A DNA stretch of 64,000 bases from Macrotrachela quadricornifera (GCA_022393335.1 JAJEKB010021193.1:1365680-1429679); one strand, 5' to 3'. Positions 33,266-44,791 are shown, counted from the stretch's first letter. A program made the numbers and translations. The notes: a model not told the origin generated them from the sequence alone.

Positions 33266-36117
33266 TTGTTGCTACTTTTTTAAGCATATTTGGCCATGAT
33301 GTATAATAACTTTGCGAGACTTCCTTGAATATGATAATTAAAACTTTTCGAGCTTTTCTCGACCTTGACATCTGTGACTCCTAGAGATGTTCTCAAACAT
33401 AACAGTCACAACCTTTTGAATGCTCTTAAATCACTATGTATATGACTTGTAAGGGGTGTCTGGTGCGCAGTACTGACATATTTTTAGATCTTTGCAACCA
33501 TAATACATGGGATCTTTAGAAACTATCTTAAGCATAATACCCGTAACTTTTCGAGCCCTATTACGCTATGATGTCTAGGTGGTTTCGATAGCTTCGAACA
33601 TGTTATATTTGTAACTTTATCAAACTTACTTTGATATGATTTCGGTAACTGCTCAACACTTCTTTACATCTTATATTGTTAGCTTTTGATGTTGCATCTG
33701 AAGAGTGAGTCAACAAGTTGATTATTCCTATCCTCAGAATATATCTGATCGCTTTCAAGCTGATGTTTAACGGTGTGTACGTAACTTTTACGTTATTATT
33801 CGGATACGCCTTTTATGATTTTTTGGGCTCGTCTTAGGGATGGTAGTGATAATTCAAAAGTCTGTTTTCAGGCATCCTATTTATGATTTGGTGAGGTTCG
33901 CGACTTCCGATCGGTACAGATTTGCTTTACCAAAACCTGACAGACTGCGGAGTAACTCAGTCCATTTATGCTTGCCATATTCTTTCTTCGACCAAACTTA
34001 CCTACCTGCCACTTACTATGGTCTTACTAACTCGTCTGTCACAATCTTTATAATTTTTTACGTGCTGATATTCCGATTCACCTGCGACAAGATTAGAGGA
34101 ACCCATTGATAAATGAAGCAAAAGCGGCGAAGCAACATTCATTTCAGGGTAGCCAATCGAAAAGCTTTTTAAATGATGACAAGATAGAAGAGTCGAAATA
34201 AGGCAGTGATTAACTTTAAGAGCTTTTTAATTTTTGATGGAATTTCTTAAAACGATTGCTAACATTTAAATATGGATCGAGACTGTTGCAGATAAGAAAT
34301 TTCCAGTTTGATTTCGCGGATTTGGGTCATTCCTAGATCTGATCGTTATCATATTTAATCATTTGCTAGAATCAGATATTAAGAATGATTCAATCGGATA
34401 AGTTCGGTATGGGTGCATGAATGTTAGTAGCATTTGTCTTAATTTGGCAGTACTCTTTTGCTTCTCTCTCTGAAAAAGTTAACAATTGCTCAAAGATGTT
34501 GGTTTGTATCATAGAAAAACCGATAAAATGCGATTGAATGATATCTTATATTTGAAAGAAATTTGAGAATAATCCTTCAAACTGCTTGCTATTATGACGC
34601 TTTCAAAATTTTTGATGTTTTATAAACAATTGCCTAATCATAGAAGAAACAAAAAAGTTGAATTTTTTACCCACGAAAAGCACATATATTCATCTGGAGA
34701 ATGTTATTTTAGGAGCAACAAAACGCGGTGCTCGTGCCTAAAGCTGCTAATATTGTTTGCCTTTATGAAACAAAATATTATTTGTCCGCTAAAAGGTGCA
34801 CTTTTTAGGCATTACAACATTCATTTTTTCGCTACATCCCTGTCTGAATGATTTGAAAAATAAAAAGTCGCTGAAATTTGTTTCTATATCCGTTTTTTTT
34901 GGTCTTGTTTAAATCAAAATAAGCTTTTCTTAGAATTTTTATCACGATTATTATCGAAAGTACATGAATTTTCGATTTTATTTCTGATGAATAAATTTTA
35001 CTTAATTGTTTGTGACGTTGCTGTAGGTTTTCGTTTGAAATAGATAGATTAAATTTAGCCTCTCCACGCCTCAAGTCTATCGATCTAGTGAGATTCAAAC
35101 CTTCCCAAACCTAATGATCGCACTTGTATAGCTATGGCCAAGTCTCTTAAGAATGAGAAAAAAATCATCTACATAATAATGTTCAGTGTCATATCCTCAC
35201 CCTCACTCTCGATCATAGGTCGTCAAGAATTATTCTATAAGGCTAGCCACACGTACTCAAGTGCTAATATATGAGATATCCATAGCTTTTAAAAAGCTAT
35301 TATATAGAAATACTCATCAACTCTGAAGTGTGTATGGTAATTAGAATACAGAACATTTCGACAGAAAACAATAGAGAAAAAAGGTACAAAAGCTACAAAA
35401 AAGGTAAAAAGCCGAATGCTATATATACTATGAAAACACATGCGATATAAAGTTATCAAAACGGTAGGGAACTCTAGATGTACAAAGATTGTCCAGTATC
35501 GACATGGTTTCAACCAAGAAAAGATTTAAGAACTCAGATCATACGTTCAGGATGGAGACAGTTATGCAGTATGGACGGAGTCCGCTAGTAATAGATATTC
35601 TGCCCAAACAGGATTTCAAAAGTAGCACATACCATCACGAGGTATCCTCAAAATGTTACCTGTGCGACTATCAGATAGCCCTTAAGAAGATACGAATGCC
35701 ACCATTAGACAGAACTCAAAAGGTGAAGAAGATAATGTAAAACTTCTTCAGAACACTTTGAACAGCCGATAGTAATTTTTTGCTCACTCTATACTTATAT
35801 GTTAAAAACGGGTAGCATATGGAACGTGAATTGCAGTTTGGCTAGTATAAACTTTGGTTCACTTCATACGATCCTCAGGAGCTCACTTGATAAGCTAATG
35901 CGGAAATAAGTCATTGTTTTTAGATGGCTTTTCTCAATTCAATTCTTAACACGCCAGTATTTCAACAGACAAATTAGACAATGGAAAGTATATATTGATA
36001 GACAGATAAATACACGTGACGTCGCTCGAAATAATTAATTTTTATAAAATAATAGTACTCTAATTTTGTTGAATATTGTGCAGATCGTGACTTTTCAAAG
36101 TGTTGTAGGCCGTACAA
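33266..36117. other. Intergenic; nothing firmly recognised
   Basis: A loose ~75-base recurrence of 'actttt(c/a)gagc' and 'atatgatttcggtaac' type words appears between 33265 and 33850 and may be a very old tandem repeat. Frames at 33840-34109, 34594-34851 and 35489-35740 encode unfamiliar peptides without splice or codon support, and I do not call them. Confidence 0.45.
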
Positions 36118-36262
36118 ATTAGAGATGTGCAAGGTAAACCTGTTCGGTTGTGTTCTATCCTATCCTAATCTTCAAAACAGGACAGGATTCGGACATGGTC
36201 GCCGTTGGACAGGGCGGGATCAGGACACGATGGTCGTATGACAGAATAGGATAGGACAAGTA
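36118..36262. repeat. hAT-like end fragment with ATCCTATCC repeats
   Basis: Starts 'tagagatgtgcaaggtaaac' and continues with repeated '(ta)tcctatcc' and 'aggacaggat' words in both orientations. The opening resembles hAT terminal repeats of the TAGAGATG type. The far end is not clear, so it may be truncated. Confidence 0.4.
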
Positions 36263-36769
36263 AAATGTAAGAAATGAAATAATTGCCATTTCACACACTT
36301 TCAAATTATGTTTGACAGTTGAAATCACACTCACTAGTAAGTGACGTTTATGGAAAGTATAACTGGAATATTTGATTATTTAAACAAAAACAGAATATTA
36401 AATAGTAATCAAATTTATTGATTATATATTATAGAATCGTCGAGGTCGGTGTTGTATCAGTCCAGGTTCTTCCTAATTGTAATTTTTGATACTTGGTTTC
36501 TTTTCTGGTTTTGTAAAAATAGCAATTATGCAGTGATTAAATCTCAGTTGAATAAAACATCTGATCAAATATCATTCAAAGCTTTATGAAAATTCATTAA
36601 TCTAGATTTTATAAAGAGAAACTATTTCTTTTTTCTGAAGGAAAGGGTTTTACCGCTGCAAATATCTTTTAAAGTTTGTCTGCCTGTCCTAACCAATCAC
36701 GAAACAGAAATGGCTAGATCGATAAGATTAGTGTGTAATATACCCTAAAAGTTTTCCATGAGTTTATGA
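36263..36769. other. Intergenic, nothing recognised
   Basis: AT-rich with no repeats or frames of note. Confidence 0.5.
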
Positions 36770-37200
36770 GGCCAAAAAATCGATTGATACCATCAGCTTT
36801 TGAAAATTTTCAAGTATTTTTTATTAAAAAAGCACTTTTTTAAGAAAAACAATCAGTTTCTTGCAAAGTTTGATTAAACAATGTTTAGGGTCGTGGAATC
36901 AAATGGTACCATCGGATTTCGAAAATTGTTTTCAATCTAGATGAGGTTTTTTTATGAAAAAAAGCGATTCTCTTACAGAGTTTGACTGAAGGCTTTCGAC
37001 GCCAAGAATTCACCTGGTGTCATTAGTTTTTCCATATTTTCGTGAAATAATTTTTTTTTATGAAAAGGACTTTTTACAAAAAATCATTTTCGTACGAAGT
37101 TTGATCAAAGGTTTTTGAGATTGGAAAATCGATGGGTATTATTAGTTTTTGTAAAAGTTTTTGCAACGAGTTTTTGATTGCAGAAGATCACTTGCTAAGA
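36770..37200. repeat. Degenerate ~117-bp tandem repeat, 3-4 units
   Basis: Related blocks 'aaaatcgattgataccatca', 'gaatcaaatggtaccatc', 'gaattcacctggtgtcatta' and 'aaaatcgatgggtattatta' begin at about 36776, 36896, 37006 and 37123. Each is followed by a 'gaaaattttc...tttttatgaaaa' stretch. Divergence is high. Confidence 0.6.
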
Positions 37201-37452
37201 AAATAATGATTAGTTTTCTAGATGGAAGAGATATCACACCACATAAAATAAGTTTGCAGCTTTATATGTATGCTTATTTCTAACGTTAGTTTGTATGTTT
37301 TTGTACTCAACCCAAGCGGAAAATAATATCGGTTAGATAATTATAAAACCTTGTAATATCCTCAGAAAAATTCTACGAAGGGTAATCAATAGTAAAGAAT
37401 TTAAAACTGGAATCAAGTTTGTGTTTAGTAAAGAGGTAATAAGTAATTAGTT

Positions 37453-38263
37453 CAGGGTGGCCAGATCATCCGAATTTTTTGGAAATTTCCGAATTTTGAA
37501 GTTTTTTCCGACTGCTTTCCGACTTTCCGAATTCATCCGAATTCTTAAGACTTTTCCGAAATTTTCCGAATCGTATTATTTTTAAAATTTTTCATGTTAT
37601 TTTATTTTCTGTTGAAAATTTTGAAAGATTTCATATTGCGACATTTTTATTTTTCTGTGATCATTCAACAATTTATGCTATTCCGATGAATATGAGGAGA
37701 ATGGAGAGAAGATACAGTATGTTATCATCTGAATCAATAGTATCTCTAATAAAAACTTTATCTGAACATAAAATGACTTTTAGACTCAGTTTTTATCGGG
37801 CTACAACGTGATGAGTCGTCATCGCAGTGGCTTCAGATCGTGCATAAGCTAGTCTGAAGTTACGGAGATTTGGGAAAGAGCTCTTGAGATATCAGAATTT
37901 TATTATTACCATATAAGCTGAAGAGTGATCTAATGTTGTAGAATTATAGAGCATGATATGGGCTATTACTATGTATAGAAAGAAAATTTTTTCGAGCCTT
38001 CCATAAGAAGCAAAAATGTCGGCGTCACTATTTTTGGTATGTCCTAAGTAATTCTAATCATGATGAGATATTATATAATATACCTGCAAAGAAATTAATC
38101 AAATTTAGAAAATCTTTTTACCTGAAAAACTCAAACATGAATGTCAAAAAGCTTGAAAATCGCTTTCCGAATTTTTTTCCGAATTGGACAGGTATTTTTT
38201 TCGGAATTTTCCGAATTCCAACTAAAAAATTCCGATTTCTAAGATTTTGATCTGGCCACCCTG
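37453..38263. mobile_element. hAT-type non-autonomous element with perfect TIR and TSD
   Basis: Perfect 16-bp terminal inverted repeats CAGGGTGGCCAGATCA (37453-37468) and TGATCTGGCCACCCTG (38248-38263), bounded by a perfect 8-bp target duplication AATTAGTT (37445-37452 and 38264-38271). An 8-bp duplication and CAGGG ends are hAT hallmarks. Both inner flanks are filled with TTCCGAA words in opposing orientation. The 811-bp body shows no transposase frame. Confidence 0.93.
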
Positions 38264-38631
38264 AATTAGTTTCATACTTTTTCTTAAAAAGATTGGTCCA
38301 AATTTATCGAAGATCGATAAGTCAAATCTTACTTGATTTTACCAAATAGTGAATAATATGAATTGTCTCCAGTTACATTTCGTCAAAAAGAATTGGTTAT
38401 GGGGAACTCAAAACTAAGATTAAGTTTTCAATTCTTCGATTTTCTGTCAAGTTTCCCATTACTTTAAGCTTGTCTGAAGGATGATCGAGCATCGTAAATC
38501 TATGCTCAAGATTGATTTTGGTTTCAACATTTTTCTTTGTTAATTAATATACGTCAGATTTCTGGGTACGATTTATACAGAAATATGTAAGAAAAAGCCA
38601 AACTAGCCGCTTAAAGCCCGTTGTTGAGTCC
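38264..38631. other. Intergenic, nothing recognised
   Basis: AT-rich spacer between the hAT element and the GCGGC-rich segment. Confidence 0.5.
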
Positions 38632-38892
38632 AGAGATGTCCATCGCAGCGCGGCGGCGGCAGCATTTTTATGAAAGAAATTTCAAAAATTCAGGAATTTA
38701 CACAAAATCCCGATAGTGATGTATTCTGCACGATAAGACTTGGTGAATCTGATCGATTGGCAGGAGCACCTGCAGTTTAAGTCAATCATAGCATTGAAAA
38801 TCCAAAAGTTTTTAAAAGTACCATCGCGGCAGCGGCGCGGGTAGCTTTCTTTGATTATCGTCGCGGCACGGCAGCGGCGGATTATCAACCGT
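38632..38892. repeat. GCGGC-triplet-rich repeat segment
   Basis: Opens 'ccagagatgtccatcgcag' and carries two GCGGCGGCGGC-like islands (about 38647-38660 and 38822-38882). It resembles the triplet-rich interior of the element at 61.3 kb, but its ends do not match that element's termini. The 83-codon minus-strand frame across it is Arg/Cys-rich and I take it as an artefact. Confidence 0.5.
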
Positions 38893-39094
38893 AAAATAAT
38901 ATTCAAAGTAAGCGAAGATCGTTCCCAGGTCACAATGTAATGCGTTCTATTTGTAGTAACTTTTAAATAATTCTCCTTCTCTTAGTTTCGTCTTGGTGAG
39001 CGTAATAACAATAGTACTGTACTTTTTGATAAGAATACCAATGAAATGCATCTATTCGCTTGAAAATTGAACTGATATTGTAAGGTAGAGTGCC

Positions 39095-39490
39095 AATAAA
39101 TATGGAAATAGCTAGTCGTGAGAGGCCGACGGATGATTAGGCGGTGGCTAAAAGATTATTTCAAACGATGAGTTTGAAACGGGTCTCAAGTAGTTTAGAT
39201 GGATTTTTCAAAGAACATAATTAATGCTAATTTAAGAACGAATTCGACAACATACTATTTTATTAAAATGAAAAAAAATTGAAAACTATGATGTAAATTA
39301 TACAATATTTTCTAAATGTTGGAAATATTCAATTGTGAATCAGTATGTTATGAATGAACTCTTTTTAGTGTACATTAGAACTCTAATGCGGCACATGGTA
39401 TATAGAAAAATACACAGTATATGGAAACAGCTTAGCATGAGTGGCCGAGCGACTAGACGCTTGTTTACATGCTTTATCGCAATCACAATA
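39095..39490 (+). repeat. Two copies of a tRNA-like (SINE-type?) fragment
   Basis: 'gctagtcgtgagaggccgac' at about 39109 and 'gcttagcatgagtggccgag' at about 39430 are both preceded by 'atatggaaa(t/c)a'. The 'gtggccgagcg' string is like the D-arm region of class II tRNAs (Ser, Leu), but no full cloverleaf or good B box is present. A tRNA-derived SINE or decayed tRNA is possible. Confidence 0.35.
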
Positions 39491-40392
39491 AGCAAGAGTT
39501 GAGTTACCTTCAGAAATTGTTAAATGAATCGGTCCTTGAACCAAAATAGTTCTTTATCAGACATTTCATGTAACAGAGTCTGCTCAGTAAAAAATTTGTA
39601 GATGCTAGCATGCCGTTATTTGCGTGTTGTAGCGTAGGCACGAACAGATATGTTATTGTACCGTCGTAAAAATTGAAGAAGTTGACCGAAATTCTATTGT
39701 TTTGAATGATCTTCAGAATTTCTTAAAGCCATTCCTATCAAAAGAATAAGTGATGACATTAAATGATGAACTAATTATACCTGTGTCGAGACATTGATAT
39801 CGGCTACGATAGTTTATATACTTAGCTATAAGAAATTACATTCCATACTGAGAAGTAATATTGTTTGACATAACAGTTTGAAAATAAGATCTTGAAATTT
39901 TCGTGTACAAATTTCTACGTAGTGATAGTCTTTAACATGGATATAAGAAATAAGGATTATTCCATCAAGAAACGAGTTAAAATGACGATTATCATTTATG
40001 TATGAATCAAAGGTATGAATATTTCTATAGAACGATCGTTGCTAAAAAATGGATGTTTGTTTCCTGTTTTACAAGTGATCAAGGACGATAAGATACAATA
40101 TAGTCAGGGTCGGAATTATTTTGAGTAATAATAGTGGTAAATATTCTTCAGAAAAAAGTCAACGAATCCGTAGGATGAGTGTTACTTGCGATATTTTTCT
40201 CAGTATTATCAATAGAAACTAGATGAAGTTCGCATTTGAGTATCATAAAAAGATAAACATTTTGCGTAGTGAAAACAATCAAGCAGTAGCCATTAGCTAT
40301 ATCCATAGATGATGTGATTTCTCTTTCAGCTTAAAATCACAACTAGTTATACAAAATATTACATTTGTAACTAAGCGATCATTCAGAACTAC
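39491..40392. other. Upstream region of the ART-TPR gene
   Basis: AT-rich with no gene or clear repeat. It should contain the promoter and 5' untranslated region of the gene starting at 40393. Confidence 0.5.
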
Positions 40393-43182
40393 ATGGGTGC
40401 ATGCAAATCGATACACAATGATTCCAAGTCGTCAATGGGTGCTATTACAACTACAACAACAGCAGTCAATACTATCAATGCAACTGGACGAATCGTCCAA
40501 AACTATTTGTTAATTTGGGTCGATGCCAATATCCATGAATCAAATAAAGATTCCCAAAACACATTGGCACAATTGCGAAGTGTTGTTAATCAGGTGAATA
40601 TTTTTACTGATCAAGAAGAATGTATCAAGTTTCTCAACAATATGGATAAAGAGAAAGCATTCGTCATTACATCGGGGTCGTTAGGTCAACATTTAGTCCC
40701 TGATATTCATGGCATATCACAATTAGATGCTATTTATATTTTCTGTGGTAATAAATCCTATCATGAACAATGGGTGAAACAATGGAAGAAAGTTAAGAAT
40801 GTATATACATCAATCACTCCCATTTGTGAAGAATTGCAAATGGCGATAAAACAATGTGAACAAGATTTCATTTCGATTAGTTTTGTTACCATGAATGAAG
40901 GGGCTTTCAGTGCAGATTTAAATCAACTAGAGCCCAACTTTATGTACACACAAATATTCAAGGATATTCTCCTTGAAATGGAATATAACCAACAATCCAT
41001 CAAGGATTTAACAAATTACTGTCGTAAACTTCACAATAATAATATGAATGAATTAAAAATCATTAATGAATTTGAACACGAATATCGCCCACAATTGACA
41101 ATCTGGTGGTATACGCGTGAATGTTTCACGTATAAAATGTTAAATCGAGCACTGCGAACATTAGAAGCCGACATAATTATTAATATGGGCTTTTTTATAC
41201 GTGATCTTCATCAACAAATTGAACAATTACATCAACAACAGGTTAGTTCTTACAAAGGAAAATCATTTACAGTTTATCGAGGACAAGGTCTCTCAACTAA
41301 AGATTTTGAAACACTTTCTAAAACAAAAGGTGGCCTAATGTCTTTTAATAATTTCCTTTCTACCAGTACAAAACGAGAAGTATCCCTCAAATTCGCCAAA
41401 GGTGCGTTAACAAAAACTGATATGGCCGGCATTCTCTTTCAAATGTCTATTGATCCTTCTGTTTCGTCCGCCTCTTTCGCTGCCATCGAAGAATTTAGTT
41501 ATTTCAAGACAGAAGAAGAAATTCTTTTCTCTATGCACACCGTCTTTCGTATTAACGAAATTATACAAATTGATAAAAACAATCCACTTTATCAAGTTGA
41601 ACTTACACTAACATCAGATGATGATCCACAACTTCGTACACTCACCAATCATATACAAGAAGGTGCTCATGGGACAGGATGGGAACGAATAGGTAGTTTG
41701 TTGCTTCACATAAAACACCTGGATAAAGCGGAAGAACTCTACAAATTATTACTTGAACATACACCCAATGAGAGTGATAAAGCACTTTATTATAATCAAC
41801 TTGGATATGTTAAAGATCATCAAAGTGATTATGATAAGGCCATCTGGTACCATGAAAAAGCACTTGAAATTCGTCAAAAAACTTTTTCTGCAAATCATCC
41901 TTCATTGGCTACTTCTTACAACAACATCGCTGTAGTATATGCCAACATGGGAGAGTATTCTAAAGCACTGTCGTTTTACGAAAAAGCACTTGAAATTAAA
42001 CAAAAAACTCTTCCTGCAAATCATCCTTCATTGGCTACTTCCTACAATAATATCGGTGAGGTATATCGTAACATGGGAGAGTATTCTAAAGCACTTTCGT
42101 TTTACGAAAAAGCACTTGAAATTAAACAAAAAACTCATCCTGCAAATCATCCTGATTTAGCTACTTCCTACAACAACATCGTTGTGGTGTATGGAAACAT
42201 GGGAGAGTATTCTAAAGCACTTTCGTTTTACCAAAAAGCACTTGAAATCTATCAAAAATCTCTTCCTGCAAATCATCCTTTATTGGCTACTTCTTACAAC
42301 AACATCGCTGTAGTATATACCAACATGGGAGAGTATACTAAAGCACTTTCGTTTTACGAAAAAGCACTTGAAATCTATCAAAATTCACTTCCTGCAAATC
42401 ATCCTTCATTGGCTACTTCCTACAACAACATCGCTGTGGTGTATGACAACATGGGAGAGTATTCTAAAGCACTTTCGTGTCACGAAAAAGCACTTGAAAT
42501 CTATCAAAAAACTCTGCCAGCAAATCATCCTGATTTGGCTACTTCCTACAACAACATCGCTCTAGTTTATGACAACATGGGAGAATATTCTAAAGCACTT
42601 TCGTTTTATGAAAAAGCACTTGAAATTAAACAAAAAACTCTTTCTGCAAATCATCCTGATTTGGCTACTTCTCACAACAACATCGGTATGGTGTATAAAC
42701 ACATGGGAGAGTGTTCTAAAGCACTTTTGTTTTGCGAAAAAGCACTTGAAATTCGTCAAAAAACTTTTTCTGCAAATCATCCTTCATTGGCTACTTCTTA
42801 CAACAACATCGCTGTAGTATATGCCAACATGGGAGAGTATTCTAAAGCACTTTCGTTTTACGAAAAAGCACTTGAAATCTATCAAAATTCACTTCCTGCA
42901 AATCATCCTTCATTGGCTACTTCCTACAACAATATCGCTGTGGTGTATGACAACATGGGAGAGTATTCTAAAGCACTTTCGTTGTACGAAAAAGATCTTG
43001 AAATCTCTCAAAAAACTCTTCCTGAAAATCATCCTGATTTAGCTACTTCCTACAACAACATCGCTGTAGTTTATGACAACATGGGAGAATATTCTAAAGC
43101 ACTTTCGTTCTATGAAAAAGCACTTGAAATTAAACAAAAAGCTCTTCCTGCAAATCATCCTGATTTGGCTACTTCTCAGTAA
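40393..43182 (+). CDS. ADP-ribosyltransferase (R-S-E type) fused to TPR array
   Basis: Single frame of 929 codons. The N-terminus MGACKS fits N-myristoylation at Gly2 with a possible palmitoylated Cys4, suggesting a membrane-bound protein. Residues 38-160 form an alpha/beta-looking domain (NYLLIWVDAN...DAIYIFC) shared with the locus at 50.7-53.2 kb but unnamed. The ART domain (about 230-405) shows the R-S-E triad: YRGQG (Arg296), FLSTST (Ser323-Thr-Ser325) and TEEEIL (Glu374-376), as in arginine-specific mono-ADP-ribosyltransferases; the target is unknown. From about residue 462 come eleven 42-residue kinesin-light-chain-like TPRs (units TSYNNIxxVYxNMGEYSKAL...ANHP), probably a protein-binding solenoid. 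Units are near-identical in DNA. The frame ends at TAA inside what should be a twelfth repeat (see 43183-43334). ART plus KLC-TPR fusions are common in bdelloids. No introns. Confidence 0.92.
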   Translation: MGACKSIHNDSKSSMGAITTTTTAVNTINATGRIVQNYLLIWVDANIHESNKDSQNTLAQLRSVVNQVNIFTDQEECIKFLNNMDKEKAFVITSGSLGQHLVPDIHGISQLDAIYIFCGNKSYHEQWVKQWKKVKNVYTSITPICEELQMAIKQCEQDFISISFVTMNEGAFSADLNQLEPNFMYTQIFKDILLEMEYNQQSIKDLTNYCRKLHNNNMNELKIINEFEHEYRPQLTIWWYTRECFTYKMLNRALRTLEADIIINMGFFIRDLHQQIEQLHQQQVSSYKGKSFTVYRGQGLSTKDFETLSKTKGGLMSFNNFLSTSTKREVSLKFAKGALTKTDMAGILFQMSIDPSVSSASFAAIEEFSYFKTEEEILFSMHTVFRINEIIQIDKNNPLYQVELTLTSDDDPQLRTLTNHIQEGAHGTGWERIGSLLLHIKHLDKAEELYKLLLEHTPNESDKALYYNQLGYVKDHQSDYDKAIWYHEKALEIRQKTFSANHPSLATSYNNIAVVYANMGEYSKALSFYEKALEIKQKTLPANHPSLATSYNNIGEVYRNMGEYSKALSFYEKALEIKQKTHPANHPDLATSYNNIVVVYGNMGEYSKALSFYQKALEIYQKSLPANHPLLATSYNNIAVVYTNMGEYTKALSFYEKALEIYQNSLPANHPSLATSYNNIAVVYDNMGEYSKALSCHEKALEIYQKTLPANHPDLATSYNNIALVYDNMGEYSKALSFYEKALEIKQKTLSANHPDLATSHNNIGMVYKHMGECSKALLFCEKALEIRQKTFSANHPSLATSYNNIAVVYANMGEYSKALSFYEKALEIYQNSLPANHPSLATSYNNIAVVYDNMGEYSKALSLYEKDLEISQKTLPENHPDLATSYNNIAVVYDNMGEYSKALSFYEKALEIKQKALPANHPDLATSQ
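41776..43182 (+). repeat. 126-bp coding tandem repeat (TPR units)
   Basis: Eleven in-frame 126-base units, 42 codons each. Long stretches are almost identical seven units apart (from 41861 and from 42743, 882 bases, with one difference in about 130) and four units apart (about 42331 and 42835). This pattern points to recent unequal exchange or gene conversion within the array. Confidence 0.9.
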
Positions 43183-43334
43183 CATCGGTTTAGTGTACAG
43201 AAGTATGGGCAATTACTCAGAAGCACTCTTTGTATGAAAGTGCTCTTAACATTTGGCAAAGTTCATTACCTCCAAATCATCCAAATATTAAAGGTTTGCA
43301 AAAGAGTATTGAATTTGTACGAAAGAAATTGTGA
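43183..43334 (+). pseudogene. Frame-shifted C-terminal remnant of the ART-TPR gene
   Basis: After the TAA at 43180-43182 the sequence still encodes most of a twelfth TPR and a C-terminal tail, but in other frames. Near 43174 a four-base CAAC expected from sister repeats is replaced by GT (net minus two), and near 43230 two more bases are missing relative to the repeat. The tail ends in a TGA at 43332-43334, 15 bases before an AATAAA. The older gene therefore probably ended here and the present product is truncated by about 50 residues. An assembly error is the alternative. Confidence 0.65.
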
Positions 43335-43348
43335 AATATTATTTGATG

Positions 43349-43354
43349 AATAAA
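43349..43354 (+). promoter_or_regulatory. Poly(A) signal AATAAA of the ART-TPR gene
   Basis: Canonical hexamer 15 bases after the ancestral TGA stop, consistent with a short 3' untranslated region. Confidence 0.55.
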
Positions 43355-44604
43355 AGACAAATCGTTTTGATTTACTTGAATTGCTTCTTTCTTTTTTACT
43401 CATTCTCGCGCACGCGTACAGAGAAACTCTATAATAATTGAAACACAATGAATACCGCCGACCGGTAAGACAATACATGTACATATGTACATGTATAACA
43501 GGCCTTCACGGACATGTATGCATTTCGTTTATTAAAAGAGTTTCTCTGTATTATTAAAGTAATAATCACCTTGGAATATAAACCTAATATACATCGTCGT
43601 TGAATACATATTTCAGAAATAAATCTAAAAAGAAAAAAAATTAATAAAAGAACTTACTTGGAATTGTATTGAATTGACTTGGCTTGATTGTTATTGATAT
43701 TGGAATAGAACCCTCAATGATGATGAAATGAGAAAAGAGATGTATTTATATCAGTATCGAGTCATATGCTATCGTCTAATTGGTACAATTAATGAATTAG
43801 TGAATGTTTATTATTCATTTCAAATAAATAAGGAAAAAAGAAAAGAACACAGTTGTCTAATTACTCGTAAATACGATTAAATTAATTTGTAAATATTAAT
43901 TATATTGATATTAAATTGGATAGATGATTAATTAGGGTATGAACATTTTTGATCATGCAAAAAAAGTGACATTTGACCACCAAATTTATTATGAACAGAT
44001 GAATAGAATGAAAATAACAATTATATACTCAACCGACTATATTCAAGACAAACTTAACAAAAGTATTTATATGTACATTTAATTATAGTAATACTCCGTG
44101 CAAATCTTTTTCGGATCTCCTGGAGTTTTTCGTTTTTGCTAATGGAATAGCACAAGTTTCATCTTTAATTTCGTAAAATTGAACATAGTGAGTAATACGA
44201 TGAAATTTTTACACCTATTTTGTCTAAGTCCAATATGACACGTATAAAATCCGAGTAGTGACATCAACCAACAAGATAATATCCATGCTATATAACGATC
44301 AAATGATGTCCATTAGCCTGATTTATAAAGATGCAACCAAATCATGTTGACATAACCCTTTTTGAAAAAGGGGGGTAACAATGTCCATGTGGTATCAGAC
44401 GTTTTTCGACAATGATTCATTATGAAAAAAAAAAGTCTAAAACACTTTATTTAATTAGTTCGTTCAGAAATATTGAGTTTATCTCTCTTTAAATTAAAGC
44501 TTATTAGCTCAATCAATCAACATTTTTGATAAATATATGATTTATCACAAGCATATTATATATTTCATAAACACAACATATTGTTGCACATTTTACGTTT
44601 ATTA
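43355..44604. other. Intergenic, nothing recognised
   Basis: AT-rich. A small ACATGTACATATGTACATGT palindrome lies at about 43475-43494. No gene is recognised. Confidence 0.55.
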
Positions 44605-44612
44605 GTTCAGTG

Positions 44613-44791
44613 CAAGGGCGTAGCCAAGGGGGGGGGGGGCAAATGGGCAATTGCCCATTCAAAATTTTTGAAGATCGTTTTGTCCCAGCGTAATTCTTTA
44701 AAAAAGACCCTTTGCCCAAGCCTTGCCCATTGAATTTTTGCGCCTCAAGCAGCTTTTGCCCATTGTTCGAAAATTCCTGGCTACGCCCCTG
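44613..44791. mobile_element. hAT-type MITE, 179 bp, with perfect TSD
   Basis: Ends are CAAGGGCGTAGCCA and TGGCTACGCCCCTG (one mismatch plus the first bases), flanked by a perfect 8-bp duplication GTTCAGTG (44605-44612 and 44792-44799). The CAGGGGCGTAGCCA terminus is widespread among animal hAT elements. The interior has 'ttgccca' words and a G12-like run near the left end. No coding capacity. Confidence 0.92.

Noticed and set aside
41753..43042. Several 60-97-codon frames in other phases of the TPR array, on both strands
   Set aside because: They are shadows of the 126-base coding repeat, repeating with its period.
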